Notes under the pieces: model-generated
What the model saw: only the letters and a program-made list of their open reading frames with translations
Database searches by the model: none
What the model was told of the DNA's origin: nothing
In this document: piece by piece, positions 4,532 to 9,905 of the stretch
Numbering within the stretch: position 1 is the stretch's first letter
Layout of the letters: each line of letters opens with the position of its first letter
Assembly (NCBI GenBank): GCA_903919215.1
Contig: CAIXHI010000483.1
Span: forward strand, 1-9,905
DNA length: 9,905 nucleotides
From: an uncultured Acidimicrobiaceae bacterium
GTDB lineage: Bacteria; Actinomycetota; Acidimicrobiia; Acidimicrobiales; Ilumatobacteraceae
Reading direction: 5' to 3'
Position numbers and translations under genes: made by a program

Positions 4532-5971
4532 GTGATGCTCGATGCAGACGGGTTGGGCACGCTGCGCGAACGGCACGCGGCGTGGGGGCTGCTGCGCTAC
4601 GAGCACGCGCCCCTCGCGATCGCTTTCCTCCACCGGGCTTTCGTGATGCCGAATGTGCGCTCCATCGCCCAACCAGATCTCGTCGAGGCGTTGGAGGACG
4701 ACCTGTTTGCGCTCCGGGCGGTGAGGGGCGAGCAGGCTGCGCCGCGGCCGGCGTTGGACTACTTGGTGGAGTGGTCGTCGAACGAGCGCGGCTGGTTGCG
4801 GCGGTTCTACCCGGCATCGTCCGATGAGCCGTACTTCGACCTCACCCCTGCTTCCGAGCAGGCGATTTCGTGGGTGGCGCGCCTCGCAGACCGACCATTC
4901 GTGGGCACGGAATCGCGGCTGCGCAGCCTGTTCGACCTCCTCGAGCAAATGGCCGTCAGCACCGAGACCGACCCCGACGTTCGGTTGGCCGATCTGGAGC
5001 GGCGGCGTGCGGAGATCGACGCCGAGATCGAGCAGGTGCGGCGCGGAAACATCGACGTGATCGACGACCGTGCACTGAAGGAGCGCTTCCAACAGTTCGT
5101 GTCGCTGGCTCGCGAGCTGCTGGCCGACTTCCGTCAGGTCGAGCACAACTTCCGCTCGCTCGACCGGCGGGTTCGCGAGCAGATCGCTGGGTGGGACGGA
5201 GCGAAGGGCGCGCTCGTCGGTGAGATCCTTGGCGAGCGCGATGCCATCGCCGACTCCGACGAGGGACAGAGCTTCCGCGCGTTCTGGGAGTTCCTCATGT
5301 CGCAGGCCCGACAGGAGCAGATGACCGGCAACCTTGAACGCGTGCTGGCGCAGCCGGCGATCGCGGAGCTTCGGCCCGACCGCCGGCTTCGAAGGGTGCA
5401 TTACGACTGGCTTGAAGCCGGCGAGCACACGCAGCGCACGGTCGCGTTGCTCTCCACGCAGCTGCGTCGCTTCCTCGACGACACAGCGTGGCTGGAGGAT
5501 CGGCGCATCGTGGAACTGCTGCGGTCGATCGAGAGTGGCGCGCTCACAGTCCGTGACGACCCACCACAGGGCAACGTGCATGCGATCGATCTTCCGACGA
5601 CGGAGATCTCGCTGCCGTTCGAACGGCCGCTGTTTACGCCGAAGCACCGCATCGCGATCGCTGATCTCGTCGAAGCCACCGCTGGCGACGAACTCGGCAT
5701 TGACGATCTGTTCGCCCAGGATGTCGTCGATGTCGAGCGGCTGGCGGAGCACATCACGCGCAGTCTCGACATCCGTGGCCAGGTGACGCTGGTCGAGCTA
5801 TGCCGCACGCAGCCGATCGAGCACGGTCTGGCGGAGGTGGTGAGCTACCTCCAGTTGGGTAGTGAGCGCTTCGACACCACGATCGACGAGTCGGTCACGG
5901 ATCTCGTCACGTGGTCGACTGATGGAGTGGAACGATCGGCGAGCATGCTGCGGGTGGTGTTCGTCGCATGA
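4532..5971 (+). CDS. jetA: Wadjet subunit JetA (DUF3375, kleisin-like)
   Basis: A 479-residue cytosolic protein of the DUF3375 family. JetA is the kleisin-like bridge of the Wadjet SMC complex, related in role to MukF/MksF, linking the two JetC heads and binding JetB. Family features in order: an N-terminal helical domain (W18-L20, A31-F37), a DYLVEW segment (76-81), YFDLTP (101-106), RPFVGTESRL (121-130), then a charged helix with coiled-coil character (about 147-173) and the conserved LLADFRQVEHNFRSLDRRVRE region. The C-terminal half is predicted winged-helix-like. The GTG at 4532 is followed by ATG at 4535; either could start. It is the first gene of the operon, and its TGA overlaps jetB by four bases (ATGA). 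Confidence 0.92.
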   Translation: MMLDADGLGTLRERHAAWGLLRYEHAPLAIAFLHRAFVMPNVRSIAQPDLVEALEDDLFALRAVRGEQAAPRPALDYLVEWSSNERGWLRRFYPASSDEPYFDLTPASEQAISWVARLADRPFVGTESRLRSLFDLLEQMAVSTETDPDVRLADLERRRAEIDAEIEQVRRGNIDVIDDRALKERFQQFVSLARELLADFRQVEHNFRSLDRRVREQIAGWDGAKGALVGEILGERDAIADSDEGQSFRAFWEFLMSQARQEQMTGNLERVLAQPAIAELRPDRRLRRVHYDWLEAGEHTQRTVALLSTQLRRFLDDTAWLEDRRIVELLRSIESGALTVRDDPPQGNVHAIDLPTTEISLPFERPLFTPKHRIAIADLVEATAGDELGIDDLFAQDVVDVERLAEHITRSLDIRGQVTLVELCRTQPIEHGLAEVVSYLQLGSERFDTTIDESVTDLVTWSTDGVERSASMLRVVFVA

Positions 5972-6657
5972 GCGACTCTGAGATCAGCGACGGCCTGTTG
6001 GAGGTGCCACGGCCTTCCGTGGTGACGGGTGACGACCTCTCGCGCCTGCTGGTGCTGTTGTTGAAGGGCGTCGTGTATCGCGAGTCGGACGTGGGCAGTT
6101 GGGCCCAGTTGGTGACGCTTCAGGCGCGCGCCCGCGACTACTTGATGGTGCTGGGCCTTGATCTCATCATCGACGAGGCGGAGGGGTACGCGTTCGTCCG
6201 CAGTCGCACGACTGAGGTCGATGAAGAAGCTGCCGACGACGGTCAAGTCACGGTGCCGCGACTGGTAGCGCGACGGCAGTTGTCGTTCGCTGTCAGCCTG
6301 CTGCTGGCGTTGCTGCGCCGGAAGCTCGCCGAGTTCGACGCACGTGGCGGCGAGAGCCGGCTGGTGCTCAGCCGCGCCGACATCGTCGACCTCTTGCGCG
6401 TGTTCGTGCCAGATCGTGCTGACGAAGCGAAACTCTTCAGTCAGATCGATACGCACATCCAGAAGGTGGTTGACCTTGGGTTCTTGAAGCGTCTCGGAGG
6501 CGCGAACTCGTCGGTGGCCCCGACGTACGAGGTTCGCCGCATCATCAAGGCGTTCGTCGACGCCCAATGGCTGTCCGACTTCGACGCACGACTCACCGAG
6601 TACCGCGAGTCACTCGGCCGCGATCTGAAGGCGGTGAGCAACAGCCATGACGACTGA
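5968..6657 (+). CDS. jetB: Wadjet subunit JetB (DUF4194, KITE/MukE-like)
   Basis: A 229-residue protein of the DUF4194 type. JetB is the KITE subunit, tandem winged-helix domains that bind the JetA kleisin, comparable to MukE/MksE. Visible features: the LLLKGVVYRES segment (about 31-41), YLMVLGLDLIIDEAEGYAFVRS (58-79), an LSFAVSLLLALLRRKL helix, and the second winged-helix pattern LFSQIDTHIQKVVDLGFLK followed by YEVRRIIKAFVDA. The start ATG overlaps the jetA stop (ATGA), and the 3' end overlaps jetC by 11 bp, so the three subunits are translationally coupled. Recognition rests on gene order plus domain pattern. Confidence 0.9.
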   Translation: MSDSEISDGLLEVPRPSVVTGDDLSRLLVLLLKGVVYRESDVGSWAQLVTLQARARDYLMVLGLDLIIDEAEGYAFVRSRTTEVDEEAADDGQVTVPRLVARRQLSFAVSLLLALLRRKLAEFDARGGESRLVLSRADIVDLLRVFVPDRADEAKLFSQIDTHIQKVVDLGFLKRLGGANSSVAPTYEVRRIIKAFVDAQWLSDFDARLTEYRESLGRDLKAVSNSHDD

Positions 6658-9600
6658 CAAGCCCGCGTTCGAGTTTGCCACGGACGACACCGCTACAGGC
6701 TTCCGGCTGCACCGCCTCGAGTTGTTGAACTGGGGCACGTTCAACCAGTACGTCTGGACCCTCAACCTGCATGGACAGAACACGCTGCTCACTGGCGACA
6801 TCGGCTCGGGCAAGTCCACCGTTGTGGATGCCGTCACTACCTTGCTTGTTCCCGCTCACCGTGTGGCGTACAACAAGGCCGCAGGTGCCGAGGGCAAGGA
6901 ACGCTCGCTGCGTTCGTACGTGCTGGGCCATTACAAGTCGGAACGTAACGATGTCGGTGGGTCCTCGAAGCCTGTCGCGTTGCGCGACGATTCGGCGCTC
7001 AGCGTCATTCTCGGTGTTTTCCGCAATGAAGGCTTCGACCAGACGATCACCCTCGCCCAGGTGTTCTGGATGAAGGACGCGGTTGGTCAGCCTGCCCGGT
7101 TGTTCGTGGGTGCTGAACACGATCTCACGATCGCCGAACACTTCACGTCGTTCGGTGCCGACATCCCGGCGCTGCGGAAGCGGCTGAAGGCTCAGGGTGC
7201 CGACATCAACGACACCTTTCCGCCGTACGAAGCGTGGTTCCGGCGACGACTGGGAATTCAGTCCAGCCAAGCGCTCGATCTCTTTCACCAGACCGTGTCG
7301 ATGAAGTCGGTTGGCAACCTCACCGAGTTCGTTCGTCAACACATGCTGGATGCGGGCAGCGCCAGTGAACGGATCGAGAAGCTGCTCGGACACTTCGACG
7401 ATCTCAACCGTGCCCACGAATCCGTGCTGCGCGCCAAGCGACAGATGGAGATGCTGCAGCCGCTGGTAGCCGACTGCGATCGTCATGACCAACTGCTCGG
7501 TGAACGCAACCTGCGCGAGGTGTGCCGTAGCGCCTTGCGCACGTACTTCGCCGAGGTGCGTTCCCAGCTGTTGCGGGAGCGCCTCGACGACCTGGCATCG
7601 CAGCGGCAACGATTGGAAACCAGGCAGGCGACCCACGATGCCGAGCGTCGTGACCTGCTCAGTCGGCGAGAGTCACTGCGCAGCGATCTTGCCGCCAACG
7701 GCGGCGACCGGCTTGCGGGGATCGATGCCGAGATTGCACAGCTGGAGTCGGAGCGCAGTCGCCGCAAGCAGAAGGCCGACAAGTACGCAACCTTGTGTCG
7801 CGATCTGGACCTGGCGGTGCCCGAGGATCCCGATGCGTTCCATACCACGCGCAACTCAGTGGAGGAACGGCGAGCGGCGGTGCTGGAACGAGCCGCGGAT
7901 GTTCAGAACGACATCAACGAAGCGGGTGTCCAACTCCAGCACGGCAAGAATGAGCACGACGCCCTGGGGCGCGAGCTGGAAAGCCTGCGGTCGCGCAAGA
8001 GCAACATTCCGCATGAGCAGGTGGCGTTGCGAGAACGACTCTGTGCCGCGCTCGGCATCGACGAACAAGAGGTGCCATTCGCGGGCGAACTGCTGCAGGT
8101 GCGCGATGGAGAACGCGCCTGGCTGGGCAGTGCCGAGCGAGTGATGCGCTCGTTCGGCTTGGCCATGCTGGTCGCCGACGACCGCTACACGGAGGTGCAG
8201 GCCTGGGTCGACACCACCAACCTGCGTCACCGCTTCGTCTACTTCCGCGTCCGCGACGACGCGCGCGGTGCTCCGGTTGATCTGCAATCGCAATGGCTGG
8301 CGAGCAAGATCGAGGTGCAGCCCGGCACTCGCTGGAGACGGTGGCTTCACGGCGAACTGGCTCGCCGCTTCGACTACATCTGTTGCGATACGCCCGAGCA
8401 GTTTCGTCGTGAGAGGCGCGCGCTCACGCTCGCAGGTCAGACCAAGGGTGGCGACGAGCGTCACGAGAAGGACGACCGCTTTTCCATCAATGACCGAAGT
8501 CGCGATGTGCTCGGTTGGTCGAATGCCGACAAGATCGCTGCAATCGAAGACCAGCAGCGCGATCTAGCAGCCCGGCTTGGCCCAATCGCTGAGCGCATCG
8601 CAGCTTTGGGTCGGGAGCAGGGGGCGCTTCAGTCGGCCGCTGAGAAGTGGGCGCAGCTGTCGGTCTACGACGACTACCTAGATCTCGACTGGCGCACGCC
8701 GGCCCGGCAGATCGAGGAGCGCAACGACGAGCGGGAACGGCTCAGCGCAGCGTCCGATCAGCTGCGGCAGCTTCGCCAGGAACTTGACGATAACGAAGCG
8801 ACGATCATGGCGCTCGACGAAACGTTCGATCAGTTGCGCGGTCAGTTGGCCAAGATCGAAGCGCAGGCCGAACAGGTGGAGGCCGACTTCGCCGCGCAGC
8901 GCGAGCTGCTCGCTGATCCGGATGCAGCGCACCACCTCGTATCGAGTCCCGCCATCGAACTGCTCCGCGGCGAGTTGGGGCTATCCCCATTCACGCTCCG
9001 CTCCTGCGATGGCGATGAGCGCCGGCTACGCGAGCACCTTCAAGCGGAGATCGACGCACTCGGTCTGCGATTGGCTCGCGCCGCCGAGAAGATCGTGAGA
9101 GCCATGCAGGCGTACCGCCACGACTGCCCGGCGGAGACAACAGACATCGACGTGTCGGTGGATGCGGCAGACGCCTACCGGGCGATGCTGCATCAGCTCG
9201 TCACTGACGATCTCCCGAGCCATGAGGCCCGCTTCAAACAACTGCTCAACGAGAACACGATCAATGAGATCGCCAACTTCCAAGCGCAACTGTTGCGTCA
9301 GCAGGCGGAGATCCGCGAGCGGATCGATGCAATCAACGGCTCGTTGACGCACATCGACTACAACCCGGGCCGCTACATCGCGCTCGAGCTGTCGGCGAGC
9401 GGCGACCCGGAGGTGCGCGACTTCCAACAGGATCTGCGCATGTGCACCGAAGGCTCGGTGATGGGCTCCGATGACCCGCACTACGCCGAGCGCAAGTTCC
9501 TCGAAGTGCGCGCGCTGATCGATCGCTTCCGGGGCCGAGAGGGCCTCACCGAGATTGACCGACGGTGGACCACCAAGGTCACCGACGTGCGCAGCTGGTT

Positions 9601-9905
9601 CGTGTTTGCTGCCTCCGAGCGCTACCGCGAGGACGACACCGAGCACGAGCACTACTCCGACTCTTCCGGCAAGTCGGGCGGGCAGAAGGAGAAGCTCGCC
9701 TACACGGTGCTTGCCGCCAGTCTCGCCTACCAGTTCGGCCTGGAGTGGGGAGAGGTGCGTTCGAAGTCGTTCCGCTTCGTCGTGATCGACGAGGCCTTCG
9801 GTCGCGGGTCCGACGAGAGCGCCCGCTACGGACTGCAGCTCTTCGCTCGGCTGAATCTGCAGCTGCTGGTCGTCACCCCATTGCAGAAGATCCATGTGAT
9901 CGAAC
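6647..9905 (+). CDS. jetC: Wadjet subunit JetC (SMC-like ATPase), truncated by the window edge
   Basis: An open frame runs from the ATG at 6647 to the last base without a stop (1086 codons seen). JetC is the SMC/MukB-like motor that hydrolyses ATP to extrude DNA loops. The N-terminal head has Walker A GDIGSGKST (50-58). A long coiled coil follows, interrupted by a hinge-like globular part (about 450-620, with AWLGSAERVMRSFG and FSINDRSRDVLGW), then the returning coil. The C-terminal head has the ABC signature SSGKSGGQKEK (1006-1016), Walker B with catalytic Glu (VVIDEAF, Asp1048-Glu1049) and a D-loop GSDES. A GGTGAG patch eight bases upstream may be the ribosome site. All ATPase residues are intact; only the last tens of residues should be missing. 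jetD is expected next. Confidence 0.93.
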   Translation, partial: MTTDKPAFEFATDDTATGFRLHRLELLNWGTFNQYVWTLNLHGQNTLLTGDIGSGKSTVVDAVTTLLVPAHRVAYNKAAGAEGKERSLRSYVLGHYKSERNDVGGSSKPVALRDDSALSVILGVFRNEGFDQTITLAQVFWMKDAVGQPARLFVGAEHDLTIAEHFTSFGADIPALRKRLKAQGADINDTFPPYEAWFRRRLGIQSSQALDLFHQTVSMKSVGNLTEFVRQHMLDAGSASERIEKLLGHFDDLNRAHESVLRAKRQMEMLQPLVADCDRHDQLLGERNLREVCRSALRTYFAEVRSQLLRERLDDLASQRQRLETRQATHDAERRDLLSRRESLRSDLAANGGDRLAGIDAEIAQLESERSRRKQKADKYATLCRDLDLAVPEDPDAFHTTRNSVEERRAAVLERAADVQNDINEAGVQLQHGKNEHDALGRELESLRSRKSNIPHEQVALRERLCAALGIDEQEVPFAGELLQVRDGERAWLGSAERVMRSFGLAMLVADDRYTEVQAWVDTTNLRHRFVYFRVRDDARGAPVDLQSQWLASKIEVQPGTRWRRWLHGELARRFDYICCDTPEQFRRERRALTLAGQTKGGDERHEKDDRFSINDRSRDVLGWSNADKIAAIEDQQRDLAARLGPIAERIAALGREQGALQSAAEKWAQLSVYDDYLDLDWRTPARQIEERNDERERLSAASDQLRQLRQELDDNEATIMALDETFDQLRGQLAKIEAQAEQVEADFAAQRELLADPDAAHHLVSSPAIELLRGELGLSPFTLRSCDGDERRLREHLQAEIDALGLRLARAAEKIVRAMQAYRHDCPAETTDIDVSVDAADAYRAMLHQLVTDDLPSHEARFKQLLNENTINEIANFQAQLLRQQAEIRERIDAINGSLTHIDYNPGRYIALELSASGDPEVRDFQQDLRMCTEGSVMGSDDPHYAERKFLEVRALIDRFRGREGLTEIDRRWTTKVTDVRSWFVFAASERYREDDTEHEHYSDSSGKSGGQKEKLAYTVLAASLAYQFGLEWGEVRSKSFRFVVIDEAFGRGSDESARYGLQLFARLNLQLLVVTPLQKIHVIE

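Noticed and set aside
4445..5752. 435-codon open frame on the minus strand opposite jetA
   Set aside because: It is a shadow of the GC-rich jetA codons: Arg- and Leu-rich, no recognisable domain, and jetA on the other strand matches DUF3375.
6593..7636. 347-codon open frame on the minus strand opposite the jetB-jetC junction
   Set aside because: jetC on the plus strand has Walker A here and fits its family; the opposite frame shows no family motif.
9026..9895. 289-codon minus-strand frame at the right edge
   Set aside because: It lies opposite the jetC signature and Walker B motifs, which fix the plus strand as coding.
6647..9905. RecN/SbcC repair ATPase or housekeeping MukB/MksB instead of JetC
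   Set aside because: The SMC-like head alone cannot decide, but DUF3375 and DUF4194 genes directly upstream in Wadjet order favour JetC. jetD would settle it.

Overview
The window is GC-rich bacterial DNA with GTG starts, tight ATGA and short overlaps, and a Glu-Asp-Phe tRNA cluster of the kind known from actinobacteria. A DUF2017 protein and a FadB2-like 3-hydroxyacyl-CoA dehydrogenase point the same way. An actinobacterium is likely, possibly of the Acidimicrobiia; that rank is inference from protein flavour, not from a search.

Layout. Positions 1-494 hold a minus-strand tRNA operon read Glu(UUC), Asp(GUC), Phe(GAA). A possible terminator lies beyond tRNA-Phe, and a run of near-identical short hairpins lies between tRNA-Glu and tRNA-Asp. 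Positions 608/614-1947 carry two plus-strand housekeeping genes: a YbgC-like hot-dog acyl-CoA thioesterase and a DegV-family lipid-binding protein. Converging on degV with an 11-bp overlap is a minus-strand pair (3056-1937): an HDDC2/YfbR-like HD phosphohydrolase and a DUF2017 protein one base apart. A 56-bp divergent promoter region leads to fadB2 (3113-3964). After it come a ~100-bp element with perfect 17-bp inverted ends, then tRNA-Leu(CAG) with its own promoter and a strong intrinsic terminator.

From about 4250 the character changes. A 283-bp spacer with short direct repeats, a palindrome and a possible 40-residue ORF leads into a tightly overlapping operon: jetA (DUF3375), jetB (DUF4194), jetC (SMC-like ATPase). 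This is a Wadjet plasmid-defence system, by domain make-up most like type I. jetC runs off the right edge at residue 1086 with all its ATPase motifs intact. The nuclease gene jetD, the expected fourth member, is not in the window.

Working together: in Wadjet systems JetA (kleisin), JetB (KITE) and JetC (SMC) form a condensin-like motor that extrudes DNA loops, and JetD cleaves small closed circular DNA. Its position directly behind a tRNA gene suggests an accessory island using tRNA-Leu as integration site, but no integrase or second attachment copy is visible here. The left 4.2 kb looks like ordinary core chromosome.
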